Shown: positions 23,877 to 33,039 of the stretch, in pieces | Position numbering within the stretch: the stretch's first letter is position 1 | Layout: the number at the start of each line of letters is the position of its first letter | Program-made: the position numbers and the translations under genes | The notes under the pieces: model-generated | Databases searched by the model: none | Seen by the model: only the letters and a program-made list of their open reading frames with translations | What the model was told of the DNA's origin: nothing | NCBI GenBank assembly: GCA_027484725.1 | Contig: JAIXSK010000016.1 | Location: 310,001 to 374,000, forward strand | DNA: 64,000 nt | From: Flavobacterium sp. | GTDB taxonomy: Bacteria; Bacteroidota; Bacteroidia; Flavobacteriales; Flavobacteriaceae | Direction of reading: 5' to 3'

Positions 23877-25073
23877 ATGAAATCCCGAACCGAACCTCTC
23901 CATCCGCTGATTCAAAAGACGACTTATTCGATTTTGTTTTCGATCAGTTTTGCGCATTTGCTCAACGATTTAATCCAGTCGATTATTCCGTCGGTATATC
24001 CGATTCTCAAAGAAAATTACCATTTGAGTTTCTCGCAAATCGGGCTCATTACGTTTGCTTTTCAGCTCACCGCATCGCTGTTTCAGCCGTTTGTAGGGTA
24101 TTATACCGATCAACATCCCAAGCCTTTTTCGCAAATCTACGGCATGTTCTTTTCGTTGCTCGGCATTGTGGTTTTGTCGTTTGCCAACAGTTTTTACTGG
24201 ATATTGCTTTCGGTTTGCCTCATCGGAACCGGTTCGGCCATTTTTCATCCTGAATCTGCGCGCATTTCCAATATGGCCTCAGGTGGAAAACGCGGTTTGG
24301 CCCAATCGATTTTTCAAGTCGGTGGCAATTTCGGAACCGCACTCGGACCGCTTTTGGTAGCGCTCATTGTGGTGCCCAACAGCCAAAAATATATTCTTTG
24401 GTTTGTGTTGGCCGCGACCATTGCGCTCGGTATCATCAGCAAAATTGCGTTTTGGTACCGCGATCATTTGCTCATGCGCACCGCCAAAAGTGCCCTGGTT
24501 TTTCAGCCGCATCATTTATCCAAAAAGATAGTCAACCGCAGCATTGCCATTTTGCTCATCGTCATTTTTTCAAAGTTTTTCTATTCGGCTTGTTTGTCAA
24601 CTTATTACACTTTTTACTTGATTGATAAATTCCAGCTGAGCATCAAGCAAGCCCAGTTTCACATGTTTATCTATCTGATTGCCTATGCCATCGGAACCAT
24701 TTTGGGCGGCCCGCTCGGCGATCAATTCGGACGCAAATACGTGATTTGGTTTTCGGTTTTTGGTGCCACGCCTTTTGCTTTACTGCTTCCGTATGTCAAT
24801 CTGTTCTGGACCGATGTGCTCATGGTGGTCATTGGCATCATCATCTCATCGGCCTTTCCGGCCATTTTGGTGTATGCACAAGAATTGATTCCCAAAAAAC
24901 TCGGGATGATTTCGGGTCTTTTCTACGGATTTGCCTTCGGAATGGGCGCTTTAGGCTCTGCACTCATCGGTTTGCTGGCCGATCACACCTCGGTGCAATA
25001 CGTCTATTTTGTTTGCTCCTTCTTGCCGATTATTGGCGTGATTTGTTATTTCTTACCCAATTTAAAGAAGTAG
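23877..25073 (+). CDS. MFS transporter, Fsr (fosmidomycin resistance) type
   Basis: A 398-residue, 12-segment major-facilitator protein. The opening FSISFAHLLNDLIQSIIPSV, the GYYTDQHPKP loop between helices 2 and 3, and GSAIFHPESARISNMASGGKRG in helix 4/5 are the marks of the Fsr subfamily, which in E. coli exports fosmidomycin. Whether it exports a drug here is not known. It is translationally close to the AEC gene (3 bp). After it comes a 320-bp gap with a structured repeat and the promoter of the next gene. Confidence 0.9.
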   Translation: MKSRTEPLHPLIQKTTYSILFSISFAHLLNDLIQSIIPSVYPILKENYHLSFSQIGLITFAFQLTASLFQPFVGYYTDQHPKPFSQIYGMFFSLLGIVVLSFANSFYWILLSVCLIGTGSAIFHPESARISNMASGGKRGLAQSIFQVGGNFGTALGPLLVALIVVPNSQKYILWFVLAATIALGIISKIAFWYRDHLLMRTAKSALVFQPHHLSKKIVNRSIAILLIVIFSKFFYSACLSTYYTFYLIDKFQLSIKQAQFHMFIYLIAYAIGTILGGPLGDQFGRKYVIWFSVFGATPFALLLPYVNLFWTDVLMVVIGIIISSAFPAILVYAQELIPKKLGMISGLFYGFAFGMGALGSALIGLLADHTSVQYVYFVCSFLPIIGVICYFLPNLKK

Positions 25074-25087
25074 TTTTTTAAAGGTTT

Positions 25088-25184
25088 GGGCGCCTGCCTG
25101 CCGGCAGGCAGGTGCCCCTGCGGGTCGGGCTTTGCGTTACAATCTTTTGTTGCACAAAAGGATTTTCACTGCTATCCCTCACGC
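25088..25184 (+). repeat. Dispersed structured repeat element, copy 4 (subfamily B) with inserted palindrome
   Basis: It reads GGGCG, then a 20-bp perfect palindrome CCTGCCTGCCGGCAGGCAGG (25093-25112), then TGCCCCTGCGGGTCGGGCT, ATCTTTT, a loop, AAAAGGAT and CACTGCTATCCCTCACGC. In the copies at 32185 and 33830 GGCG and TGcCCC are directly joined, so the palindrome interrupts the element. The whole 25088-25117 stretch can fold as a 15-bp hairpin. The rest of the gap to 25393 holds only the promoter at 25344-25374. Confidence 0.85.
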
Positions 25185-25343
25185 GTATAGCTTATTGTTT
25201 AAGCATTTATCTAAAATGAAACTTTAAAAGATACCTGAAGTCCACCGGACTTCCTCCTCTTAATATTAAATCTCACGCGGCCGAGTTTTCGAAAATCAAC
25301 AGTCATCTATTTTTCTGACATCATTTTCCAAATCAACTTGTCC

Positions 25344-25374
25344 TTGCGCAACAATACACAATACACTACTTTTA
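25344..25374 (+). promoter_or_regulatory. Candidate promoter of the GlcD-type oxidoreductase
   Basis: TTG at 25344-25346 and TACTTTTA at 25367-25374 are 20 bp apart; the -7 box has one mismatch to TAnnTTTG. The start codon is 20 bp further. Confidence 0.5.
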
Positions 25375-25393
25375 CGCATCAATTTACTTGGGC

Positions 25394-26800
25394 ATGAACG
25401 CACTTACTCCCGAAATTTTACAACAATTAGCAGCCGTTGTGGGCGACGCATTTCTTTTTTCTGATTTGGAGACCCGTCAAAAATACGGTCACGACCAAAC
25501 CGAAGATTTGATGTTTCCACCGGCGGTGGTCATTAAACCCGCTGATACACATCAAGTGTCGCAAGTGCTCAAAATTGCCAACCAATTCAAAATTCCGGTT
25601 ACCGCTATTGGGGCGCAAACCGGTTTGAGTGGCGGTGCTTTATCAGTGCATCAAGGCATTGGTCTGAGCATGGAGCGCTTGAATAAAATCCTCGAAATTG
25701 ATGAGCAGAATCTGCAAGTAACCGTTGAACCAGCCGTGATTACACAAGTCCTGCGCGAGGCCGTGGCCGAAAAAGGTTTGTTTTATCCGCCCGATCCGAG
25801 CAGTCAAGGCAGTTGTTGGATTGGCGGTAACGTGGCCGAAAATGCCGGAGGCGCACGCGCGGTTAAATACGGAGTCACCAAAGATTATGTACTCAACCTT
25901 GAAGTGGTTTTGGCCAATGGCGAAATCATTTGGACCGGCGCTCATACCCTCAAAAATTCTACCGGATATAACCTCACCCAACTCATGGTGGGCAGCGAAG
26001 GAACCTTAGGCATTATTACCAAAATTGTGATGAAACTGTTGCCTGCCACCAGCCACAACGTTTTAATGCTCGTGCCTTTTTTTAAAGCCGAACAAGCCTG
26101 TGAAGCGGTTTCAGCCATTTTCAAAGCCGGTATTGTACCCAGTGCACTCGAGTTTATGGAACGCGATGCCATTGATTGGGCACTCAAGTTTGTAGACGGG
26201 GTGAGCATTCCGATTACCGATGCGGTTCAGGCGCATTTGCTCATTGAAGTTGATGGCAATTATCCGGATGTATTGTTTCAAGAAGCCGAAAAAATCATGA
26301 CCGTAATTGAGCATTTTGATATTGACGAAGTCTTGTTTGCCGATACCGAAGACCAAAAAAATGCTTTGTGGCGTATGCGTCGTTGTGTGGGTGAGGCTGT
26401 TAAATCAAATTCGGTGTATAAGGAAGAAGATACCGTAGTGCCGCGTTATGCGTTGCCTCAATTACTTTCGGGCATCAAACAAATCGGGAATAAGTACGGT
26501 TTTCAATCCGTTTGTTATGGGCATGCCGGCGATGGGAATTTGCACGTAAACATCATCAAGGGAAATTTAACTGATGAACAATGGAACACCGAAGTAACTA
26601 AAGGAATCCGCGAGATTTTTGAACTTACAGTATCGCTCAACGGAACCCTTTCGGGCGAACACGGCATTGGCTATGTACAAAAAAACTATATGGATATTGC
26701 CTTTAATGCAACCCAATTGAAACTCATGAAAGGCATCAAAGATATTTTTGATCCGAACGGAATTCTCAATCCGGGCAAAATCTTTCCGGATAAAATGTAA
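25394..26800 (+). CDS. FAD-binding 2-hydroxyacid oxidoreductase, GlcD type
   Basis: A 468-residue flavoenzyme of the glycolate oxidase GlcD / D-lactate dehydrogenase (FAD_binding_4 plus FAD-oxidase C) family. The N-terminal domain has VIKPADTHQVSQVLKIANQF and AIGAQTGLSGGAL, which hold FAD; the C-terminal domain has GHAGDGNLHVNI and SGEHGIGYVQK. It probably oxidises D-lactate, glycolate or D-2-hydroxyglutarate and passes electrons to the respiratory chain; the exact substrate is not clear. The start is the ATG at 25394 rather than the in-frame TTG at 25388. GlcE/GlcF partners are not adjacent. The stop touches the stop of the convergent gene. Confidence 0.9.
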   Translation: MNALTPEILQQLAAVVGDAFLFSDLETRQKYGHDQTEDLMFPPAVVIKPADTHQVSQVLKIANQFKIPVTAIGAQTGLSGGALSVHQGIGLSMERLNKILEIDEQNLQVTVEPAVITQVLREAVAEKGLFYPPDPSSQGSCWIGGNVAENAGGARAVKYGVTKDYVLNLEVVLANGEIIWTGAHTLKNSTGYNLTQLMVGSEGTLGIITKIVMKLLPATSHNVLMLVPFFKAEQACEAVSAIFKAGIVPSALEFMERDAIDWALKFVDGVSIPITDAVQAHLLIEVDGNYPDVLFQEAEKIMTVIEHFDIDEVLFADTEDQKNALWRMRRCVGEAVKSNSVYKEEDTVVPRYALPQLLSGIKQIGNKYGFQSVCYGHAGDGNLHVNIIKGNLTDEQWNTEVTKGIREIFELTVSLNGTLSGEHGIGYVQKNYMDIAFNATQLKLMKGIKDIFDPNGILNPGKIFPDKM

Positions 26801-27382
26801 TTACAAACCCAGTATTTTTTGCTCCTCGGCTCTAAAAGTTTGACTGAAAACTGCGCGCTGCGCCGGATCATCCCAGTTGAAAAACTTCCACTGGTTTTGT
26901 GTGGTTTCATCAAAAATGGCGATTAATTTTGAGTTTTTGCGCACATTGAAACTGTTGCGTTTGGGCTCAAAAGTGACATCGTTGGTTAGATTGGCTTTTT
27001 TGAGTTTTTCTGCTTCTGCATCGGCGCTCGCAGCGGTGAGTTTTTTTTCAAAAAAGTAACGCTCCGGGTTTTTATAACCAATCACGCAAATACTCTTTCC
27101 GCTGATTTTTTGAATGGCTCCCAAAACAAAAATGGGTTTGACCAACTGAAGCCTTTTTCGAAAATCATCGTTTTGATAATCTTGATCGAGCTTATTGGTA
27201 AACAAAACATTTCCGCCTAATTGCTCGATAATTTTTGGGTAACTCAAAGCAGCAACGGCCTCAAAATCCATGTTGTAGTAGGCGTCGTAGATTTTTTGCA
27301 CAGCCGTTTTGAGCTCGGCTGAACTTTGCGCCCAACCCAACTGATTCAATAAAATAAAAAAAAGTAGATGTATTTTTTTCAT
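26801..27382 (-). CDS. Secreted protein of unknown function
   Basis: A 193-residue protein with a signal peptide (residues 1-18, ending GWAQ). The mature part (about 20-193) begins with two helices, SAELKTAVQKIYDAYYNMDF, and continues with mixed strands and a Lys-rich stretch; the general shape could be NTF2-like (SnoaL type), but I cannot confirm that. A conserved WKFFNWDDPAQRAVF motif lies near the C-terminus. It faces the GlcD-type gene with adjoining stop codons and lies downstream of secA and its terminator, so it has its own promoter. Confidence 0.6.
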   Translation of the reverse strand: MKKIHLLFFILLNQLGWAQSSAELKTAVQKIYDAYYNMDFEAVAALSYPKIIEQLGGNVLFTNKLDQDYQNDDFRKRLQLVKPIFVLGAIQKISGKSICVIGYKNPERYFFEKKLTAASADAEAEKLKKANLTNDVTFEPKRNSFNVRKNSKLIAIFDETTQNQWKFFNWDDPAQRAVFSQTFRAEEQKILGL

Positions 27383-27409
27383 AGCCTTAGGTTTGTTTCA
27401 AAAATAAAA

Positions 27410-27440
27410 AAATCCCCGATGCTGAAACCATCGAGGATTT
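27410..27440 (-). terminator. Rho-independent terminator of secA
   Basis: On the minus strand AAATCCTCGATG pairs with CATCGGGGATTT (one mismatch) around a 7-base loop, followed by a run of Ts. It lies about 140 bp beyond the secA stop; a structured repeat lies between. Confidence 0.75.
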
Positions 27441-27492
27441 ATTATTTACGGAGTTTTATTTTGAGTCAAATGCTTCTGTGTTTGCAGATGCC

Positions 27493-27572
27493 TAGCCCTG
27501 ATGGCAGCGGCATCCTTTTTAAACCTGAAAAGGTTTGAAAAGATAGAGCGTACAGCAGGTTCCCGGCTTCTA
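27493..27572 (-). repeat. Dispersed structured repeat element, copy 5 (subfamily A)
   Basis: On the minus strand it begins TAGAAGCCGGGAACCTGC and ends CGCTGCCATCAGGGCTA. It matches copy 2 almost base for base, apart from the central hairpin, here CAAACC/GGTTT. It starts 8 bp after the secA stop codon, in the direction of secA transcription. Confidence 0.9.
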
Positions 27573-27580
27573 AAACCTAT

Positions 27581-30500
27581 TTATTCATTGACAATCACCC
27601 ATTCGCCTGAACCAATCATGCTTTCGGCTTTTTTGTATTTCATGGTTTCGGTTTTGCCGCTCAGGATGTGTTTGATGGTCACATTGTCGTTGCGGTTGAT
27701 TTTAGGCATTTCGCGCACAACGGTTTCAACTACTTGTCTTTGTTGGGTCTGCCCGGCTTCGCGATTTTGTTGCGCTAATTGATCTGAGTTGGGAACTTCG
27801 TCTTTGCTGGTGGTGTAGTTTTCTTTGACTTTTACCTCGCGCGCTTCTTGAATGGCCGGCGCGTTTTGTTGCGGTAAATCACCTTTAAACAAGAACGAAA
27901 TCACTTCTTTGTTCACACCATTGATCATCGAACTGAACAAATTATACGCTTCAAATTTATAAATCAAAAGCGGATCTTTTTGCTCGTGCACGGCCAATTG
28001 AACCGATTGTTTGAGTTCGTCCATTTTGCGCAAGTGTTTTTTCCAAGACTCGTCAATAATGGCCAAAGTGATGTTTTTTTCAAAATCAGTCACCAACTGT
28101 TTTCCTTGTGTTTCGTAGGCTCTTTTGAGGTCGGTAATTACATTGAGCGTTTTGATACCATCGGTAAACGGAATGATGATGCGCTCAAAATGATTGTTTG
28201 GATCTTCATACACATTCTTGATGACCGGCAAGGCTTCCCGCGCACTGCGTTCGGTTTTTTCGGCGTAGAATTCCATGGCCGCTTTGTAGATTTTACCTGC
28301 AAGTTCCATGGAGGACATTCTTTCAAATTCGCTTTCACTGACCGGTGAAGTAATTGAGAAGTAACGAATGAGTTCAAATTCAAAGTTTTTGAAATCATTC
28401 ATGGCTTTGTTGCTCTCGGCAATGACTTCGCCTGTGTCGTAAATCATGTTGGCGATGTCTACTTTCAGACGCTCGCCTTCAAGCGCATGGCGACGACGTT
28501 TGTATACGACTTCGCGTTGTGAGTTCATGACATCGTCATATTCCAAGAGGCGTTTACGCACCCCAAAGTTGTTTTCTTCCACTTTTTTCTGAGCGCGCTC
28601 TATAGATTTAGTCATCATGGAATGCTGAATCACTTCGCCTTCTTTAAGCCCCATTCTGTCCATGAGTTTGGCCACTCTTTCTGAGCCAAACAAACGCATT
28701 AAGTTGTCTTCTAAAGATACGTAAAACTGGGAACTTCCCACATCACCTTGACGTCCCGCACGACCGCGCAACTGACGATCCACACGACGCGAATCGTGTC
28801 TTTCTGTTCCGATGATGGCCAAACCTCCGGCTTGTTTTACTTCAGGAGTTAGTTTGATGTCGGTTCCACGACCGGCCATGTTGGTAGCAATGGTGACTAC
28901 GCCCGGTTTTCCGGCTTCGGCCACAATGTCGGCTTCTTTTTTGTGCAATTTGGCGTTGAGTACGTTGTGTTGTACGTTGCGCATTTTGAGCATACGGCTG
29001 AGTAATTCTGAAATCTCAACCGAAGTGGTACCAATGAGCACCGGACGACCGGCTTGTGAGAGTTGGGTAACGTCTTCAATCACCGCGTTGAATTTTTCAC
29101 GGGTAGTTTTATAAATCAAATCTTCTTTGTCAATACGCGCCATAGGGCGATTGGTTGGAATTTCAACTACATCGAGCTTGTAGATTTCCCAGAATTCTCC
29201 GGCTTCAGTTACCGCAGTTCCGGTCATACCGGCCAGTTTGTTGTACATTCTGAAGTAATTCTGCAAAGTAATCGTAGCGAAAGTTTGGGTGGCCGCTTCA
29301 ATTTTTACATTCTCTTTGGCTTCAATGGCTTGGTGCAATCCGTCTGAATACCTGCGACCGTCCATGATACGACCGGTTTGTTCGTCAACAATGAGAATTT
29401 TGTTGTCCATAATCACATATTCTACATCTTTTTCAAACAAGGTGTAGGCTTTGAGCAATTGTGTTAATGTATGGATGCGCTCACTTTTAATCGAGAAGTC
29501 TTGGAATAGTTTTTCTTTTTCTTCGGCTTCTTTGTCTTTTTCTAGATTTTGTTTTTCAATACGGGCAATTTCTGTTCCGATGTCGGGCAACAAGAAGAAG
29601 TTTTCGTCGGTATCTGATGAAAGGAATTTGATTCCGTTGTCGGTCAGTTCTACTTGGTTGTTTTTTTCTTCAATCACGAAATACAAAGCTTCATCCACTT
29701 TGGGCATATCGCGGTTGTTGTCTTGCATGTATTGATTTTCGGTTTTCTGTAAGAGTTGTTTGATGCCTTCTTCGCTGAGGAATTTAATCAGCGCTTTGTT
29801 TTTTGGAAGCGCACGATAAGCACGCAATAAATTGAATCCACCGTCTTTGGTGTTTCCTTCTTTGATCAGGCGTTTGGCTTCAATCAAGAAATTATTGGCT
29901 ACTTGGCGTTGCATGTTGACCAAGTTTTCAATTTTGGGTTTGAGCTCGTTAAATTCATGTCGATCACCTTGCGGAACCGGACCAGAAATAATGAGTGGCG
30001 TTCGCGCATCGTCAATGAGTACTGAATCGACCTCATCTACAATGGCAAAATTGTGTTTGCGTTGCACTAAATCAGCCGGCGTATGCGCCATATTGTCGCG
30101 CAAGTAATCAAAACCAAATTCGTTGTTGGTTCCGTAGGTAATATCTGCGTTGTAGGCTTTTTTGCGCTCTTCTGAGTTGGGTTGATAATTGTCAATACAT
30201 TCAACCGTAAGTCCGTGAAACTCAAACAATGGCGCTTTCCAGGCGCTGTCACGTTTGGCTAAGTAATCATTCACCGTTACCAAGTGAACTCCGTTTCCGG
30301 TGAGTGCATTTAAGTAGAGCGGAAGCGTAGCCACAAGCGTTTTACCTTCACCGGTTTGCATCTCAGAAATTTTACCACTGTGCAAAACCATCCCACCAAT
30401 AAGTTGAACATCGTAGTGAATCATATCCCAGGTGATGTCTTTTCCGGCGGCATTCCAACTGTTGGCCCAAGTTGATTGATCACCATTTAAGGTAATATAC

Positions 30501-30934
30501 GGTTTGGTTGCCGATAATTCGCGATCAAGCGCTGTTGCGGTTACCGTAATGCTGCTGTTTTCTTTGAAACGGCGTGCGGTTTCTTTGACCACCGCAAAAG
30601 CTTCAGGAAGTATTTCGTTGAGTGTTTTTTCAGAAATCTCGTAGGCTTCTTTTTCAAGTGCATCAATGCTGGCGTAAATATCCTCGCGGGCATCAATGTC
30701 TTCTATATTTTCTACTTCTTGTAAGAGCGATTGAATTTTAGCATCTTTCTCGGCGCGTGCTTGTTTGATTTTGGCTTTGAACTCGGTGGTTTTAGCTCTT
30801 AATTCATCGTGTGACAAACCGGCAAGTGTGGCTTCAAAGGCTTTGATTTTGGCAATATTGCCTTGCAAAGCTTTGATGTCTTTTTCTGATTTATCGCCTA
30901 CAAAAATTTTAAGGATATTATTTAAAAAACTCAT
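27581..30934 (-). CDS. secA: Preprotein translocase ATPase SecA
   Basis: SecA drives Sec-dependent protein export through SecYEG. At 1117 residues it is about 200 longer than E. coli SecA (901), the usual size in Bacteroidetes owing to an insert in the first nucleotide-binding domain (about 330-480, charged) . Walker A MQTGEGKT, Walker [13 protein letters not shown], and the second motor domain with [15 protein letters not shown] and [11 protein letters not shown] are present. The C-terminus ends [19 protein letters not shown] and lacks the usual CxCx8CH/C zinc motif, so SecB-type binding through that tail is not expected. The promoter lies inside the upstream terminator hairpin. A terminator and a repeat element follow. 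Confidence 0.98.
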   Translation of the reverse strand: MSFLNNILKIFVGDKSEKDIKALQGNIAKIKAFEATLAGLSHDELRAKTTEFKAKIKQARAEKDAKIQSLLQEVENIEDIDAREDIYASIDALEKEAYEISEKTLNEILPEAFAVVKETARRFKENSSITVTATALDRELSATKPYITLNGDQSTWANSWNAAGKDITWDMIHYDVQLIGGMVLHSGKISEMQTGEGKTLVATLPLYLNALTGNGVHLVTVNDYLAKRDSAWKAPLFEFHGLTVECIDNYQPNSEERKKAYNADITYGTNNEFGFDYLRDNMAHTPADLVQRKHNFAIVDEVDSVLIDDARTPLIISGPVPQGDRHEFNELKPKIENLVNMQRQVANNFLIEAKRLIKEGNTKDGGFNLLRAYRALPKNKALIKFLSEEGIKQLLQKTENQYMQDNNRDMPKVDEALYFVIEEKNNQVELTDNGIKFLSSDTDENFFLLPDIGTEIARIEKQNLEKDKEAEEKEKLFQDFSIKSERIHTLTQLLKAYTLFEKDVEYVIMDNKILIVDEQTGRIMDGRRYSDGLHQAIEAKENVKIEAATQTFATITLQNYFRMYNKLAGMTGTAVTEAGEFWEIYKLDVVEIPTNRPMARIDKEDLIYKTTREKFNAVIEDVTQLSQAGRPVLIGTTSVEISELLSRMLKMRNVQHNVLNAKLHKKEADIVAEAGKPGVVTIATNMAGRGTDIKLTPEVKQAGGLAIIGTERHDSRRVDRQLRGRAGRQGDVGSSQFYVSLEDNLMRLFGSERVAKLMDRMGLKEGEVIQHSMMTKSIERAQKKVEENNFGVRKRLLEYDDVMNSQREVVYKRRRHALEGERLKVDIANMIYDTGEVIAESNKAMNDFKNFEFELIRYFSITSPVSESEFERMSSMELAGKIYKAAMEFYAEKTERSAREALPVIKNVYEDPNNHFERIIIPFTDGIKTLNVITDLKRAYETQGKQLVTDFEKNITLAIIDESWKKHLRKMDELKQSVQLAVHEQKDPLLIYKFEAYNLFSSMINGVNKEVISFLFKGDLPQQNAPAIQEAREVKVKENYTTSKDEVPNSDQLAQQNREAGQTQQRQVVETVVREMPKINRNDNVTIKHILSGKTETMKYKKAESMIGSGEWVIVNE

Positions 30935-30969
30935 GATAAGTATGTGATTTCTGATTTATATAAGGTGCG

Positions 30970-30998
30970 CAAATTTAAACAAAAAAAAAGCCTCGCAA
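30970..30998 (-). promoter_or_regulatory. Promoter of secA, nested in the DUF2795 terminator
   Basis: On the minus strand TTG (30998-30996) and TAAATTTG (30977-30970) are 18 bp apart, an exact fit to the Bacteroidetes consensus. The TTG lies in the loop of the terminator hairpin of the preceding gene. Confidence 0.65.
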
Positions 30999-31007
30999 GA
31001 GACTTTT
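30986..31007 (-). terminator. Rho-independent terminator after the DUF2795 gene
   Basis: On the minus strand AAAAG.CTC pairs with GAG.CTTTT (one mismatch) around a TTGC loop; nine Ts follow. Confidence 0.75.
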
Positions 31008-31027
31008 CTGTGGGTTTTATTATTTTT

Positions 31028-31249
31028 TTAATATTCATCCTCGTTCCAAAGATAGTCTTCGTCCGTCGGATAATCAGGCCAAATTTCTTCCATTGATTCA
31101 TATATTTCGCCTTCGTCTTCGATGGATTGAAGATTTTCAACCACTTCTAACGGAGCTCCGGCTCTAATTGCATAATCAATCAACTCGTCTTTGGTCGCAG
31201 GCCAAGGTGCATCACTTAAATACGATGCCAATTCTAAGGTCCAGTACAT
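31028..31249 (-). CDS. DUF2795 small protein
   Basis: A 73-residue acidic protein starting MYWTLELASYL. The whole chain matches the DUF2795 family: SYLSDAPWPATKDELIDYAIRAGAP and a C-terminal acidic stretch (EEIWPDYPTDEDYLWNEDEY). The function is not known. The start at 31249 is preferred over 31276, because the perfect promoter (TTG, 19 bp, TATTTTTG at 31281-31274) lies around the upstream one. It has its own promoter and terminator and so is a single-gene unit upstream of secA. Confidence 0.85.
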   Translation of the reverse strand: MYWTLELASYLSDAPWPATKDELIDYAIRAGAPLEVVENLQSIEDEGEIYESMEEIWPDYPTDEDYLWNEDEY

Positions 31250-31273
31250 CTTCTTACGATTTTTAGTTCGTTG

Positions 31274-31303
31274 CAAAAATAATTTTTTTACTCAAAAAGT
31301 CAA
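31274..31303 (-). promoter_or_regulatory. Promoter of the DUF2795 gene
   Basis: On the minus strand TTG (31303-31301), 19 bp, TATTTTTG (31281-31274): a full consensus match 25 bp before the start codon. Confidence 0.7.
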
Positions 31304-31389
31304 GTAAATTCTCGTTTATTTTGAAAAAAGTTAAGAACGTCTGAAAAGCCTTGTCATTACTGGCTTGAGGCGCGGATGTCGTTTCAAGT

Positions 31390-31959
31390 TTACTTGCGGG
31401 GAATCCACTTGACCTCTTCGGCTTGAAGGTCAAAGGCCAACTTTCGTGCCAACACAAAAAGATAGTCAGAAAGTCGGTTTAAGTACTTTAAAGCAATGGG
31501 TGCTACCGGCTCATTATGACTTAAATGTACTGATAAACGCTCGGCTCGGCGGCATACACAGCGCGCAATATGACAATATGACACCGTAGTGTGTCCGCCA
31601 GGCAAAACAAAGTGGGTCATGGGCGGTAAATGACTTTCCATGGTGTCGATTTCTTTTTCGAGCAAGTCAATATCTGATTCTTCGATGCCGAGTTTTTGCA
31701 AACGCGGTTGACCGTTTTTCAGGGTTTCTTTTTCGGGCGGAGTAGCCAAAATAGCACCAATGGTAAAGAGTCGATCTTGAATTTCAATGAGCATGTTTTT
31801 GTAATGAACATCTATTTGTTGGTCACGGATGAGCCCAATGTATGAGTTGAGTTCGTCTACGGTGCCGTAGCTTTCAATGCGTATGTGGTCTTTGGGCACG
31901 CGGTCTCCGCCAAAAAGAGCGGTGGTTCCGGCATCACCGGTTTTGGTGTATACTTTCAT
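31390..31959 (-). CDS. ATP:cob(I)alamin adenosyltransferase, PduO type
   Basis: This 189-residue enzyme moves the adenosyl group of ATP to cob(I)alamin, making coenzyme B12 for mutases. The PduO-type marks are the N-terminal MKVYTKTGDAGTT with GGDRVPKD (ATP binding) and the CHIARCVCRRAERLSVHL helix (about 129-146). It probably supplies methylmalonyl-CoA mutase together with MeaB. A perfect -7 box TATCTTTG lies at 31985-31978. A GTTTAG nonamer array begins about 10 bp further upstream, where the -33 element should be. Confidence 0.93.
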   Translation of the reverse strand: MKVYTKTGDAGTTALFGGDRVPKDHIRIESYGTVDELNSYIGLIRDQQIDVHYKNMLIEIQDRLFTIGAILATPPEKETLKNGQPRLQKLGIEESDIDLLEKEIDTMESHLPPMTHFVLPGGHTTVSYCHIARCVCRRAERLSVHLSHNEPVAPIALKYLNRLSDYLFVLARKLAFDLQAEEVKWIPRK

Positions 31960-31995
31960 GGTAAAAAATTATGACTTCAAAGATATTGGATAAAA

Positions 31996-32073
31996 GTTTA
32001 GGAAGTTTAGAAAGTTTAGAGAGTTTAGGAAGTTTAAAAAGTTTAGAGAGTTTAGGCAGTTTAGAAAGTTTAG
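31996..32073 (+). repeat. GTTTAGnnn nonamer array, 9 units
   Basis: GTTTAG (once GTTTAA) recurs every 9 bp exactly from 31996 to 32068. The three variable bases include gaa, aaa, aga and gca. It lies upstream of the adenosyltransferase promoter, in the 312-bp gap 31960-32271 that also holds element copy 6; between them (32074-32184) I see only GC-rich sequence that may be an extended arm of that element. Confidence 0.9.
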
Positions 32074-32184
32074 TCGAAACATTCTGCTATACCAATCGTT
32101 CCATTTAAGAATTGTCTTCTGTTCTGTCTTAAAGCGAAGCGGTCCAAAGGCGCAGCCGTGTCTGTAGCGCAGCGTGTCTCAATA

Positions 32185-32266
32185 GCGTGAGGGATAGCAG
32201 TGAAAATCCTTTTTTGAGGAACGAAAAAAAGATTGCAAAGCATAGCCCGACCCGCAGGGGCACGCC
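32185..32266 (-). repeat. Dispersed structured repeat element, copy 6 (subfamily B)
   Basis: On the minus strand it begins GGCGTGCCCCTGCGGGTC, has AATCTTTT, a loop and AAAAGGAT in the centre, and ends CACTGCTATCCCTCACGC. It follows the stop codon of the LolD/MacB-type gene by 5 bp. Confidence 0.85.
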
Positions 32267-32271
32267 ATAAA

Positions 32272-32958
32272 TTACTTAGTAGTGTCGCTCTCAATCATAC
32301 CGTCGCGCAAACGAATCACACGGTGCGCATACGAAGCAATTTCTTCTTCGTGTGTGACAAGTATGACCGTGTTGCCTTGGGCATGAATGTCGCCAAAAAG
32401 TTTCATAATCTCTACCGAAGTTTTACTGTCAAGGTTTCCGGTGGGCTCATCGGCCAAAATAATCGATGGATGATTCACCAGTGCGCGGGCAATGGCTACT
32501 CTTTGTCGTTGTCCGCCCGAAAGTTGGTTGGGTTGGTGGTCCATACGATCGGCCAAGTTCACTTGTGTGAGCACTTGGGCGGCGCGTTCTTGGCGTTCTG
32601 CTTTTGAATGCCCGGCGTAAATCATGGGTAACGCCACATTGTTGAGCGCTGTGGTGCGCGGTAATAAGTTGAACGTCTGAAAAACAAAACCAATTTCTTT
32701 GTTGCGGATTTCGGCGAGTTCATCGTCATGCATTTGGCTGACGTCTTTGTTGTTCAAAATATAAGTTCCGGAAGTAGGTGTATCTAGGCAGCCTAAAATA
32801 TTCATCAAAGTTGATTTGCCCGAGCCTGATGGTCCCATGAGCGCCACGTATTCGCCTTTGTTGATTTCAAGATCAATGCCTTTGAGCACATAAACGGTTT
32901 CGTGTCCGAGTTCGAAGTTGCGGATGATTTTGCTGATCTTGATAAGCGGATGTGCCAT
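32272..32958 (-). CDS. ABC transporter ATPase, LolD/MacB type
   Basis: A 228-residue ATPase of the MacB/LolD/FtsE group (type VII ABC systems), which power lipoprotein release, toxin export or cell-wall enzymes. Walker A GPSGSGKS is at 42-49, then Q-loop [10 protein letters not shown], signature [15 protein letters not shown] and Walker [14 protein letters not shown]. The matching FtsX-like permease is not in the window, so the substrate is open. The gene stands between the methyltransferase and adenosyltransferase genes on the minus strand; a structured element follows its stop. Confidence 0.9.
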   Translation of the reverse strand: MAHPLIKISKIIRNFELGHETVYVLKGIDLEINKGEYVALMGPSGSGKSTLMNILGCLDTPTSGTYILNNKDVSQMHDDELAEIRNKEIGFVFQTFNLLPRTTALNNVALPMIYAGHSKAERQERAAQVLTQVNLADRMDHQPNQLSGGQRQRVAIARALVNHPSIILADEPTGNLDSKTSVEIMKLFGDIHAQGNTVILVTHEEEIASYAHRVIRLRDGMIESDTTK

Positions 32959-33039
32959 GATGAAAATTTGCTGCTAAAATTAATAAATTCTACTGTTAAA
33001 TTACGCCCGTTAGTTGCCAATCACTTCTGCTTTGTTACA

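Noticed and set aside
25093-25112. Terminator for the MFS gene
   Set aside because: The hairpin is strong, but no T-run follows and it lies within a dispersed repeat element.
32070-32294. Small open frame in the gap before the LolD/MacB-type gene
   Set aside because: It overlaps the B-type element and the 3' end of the ATPase gene, with no family match.
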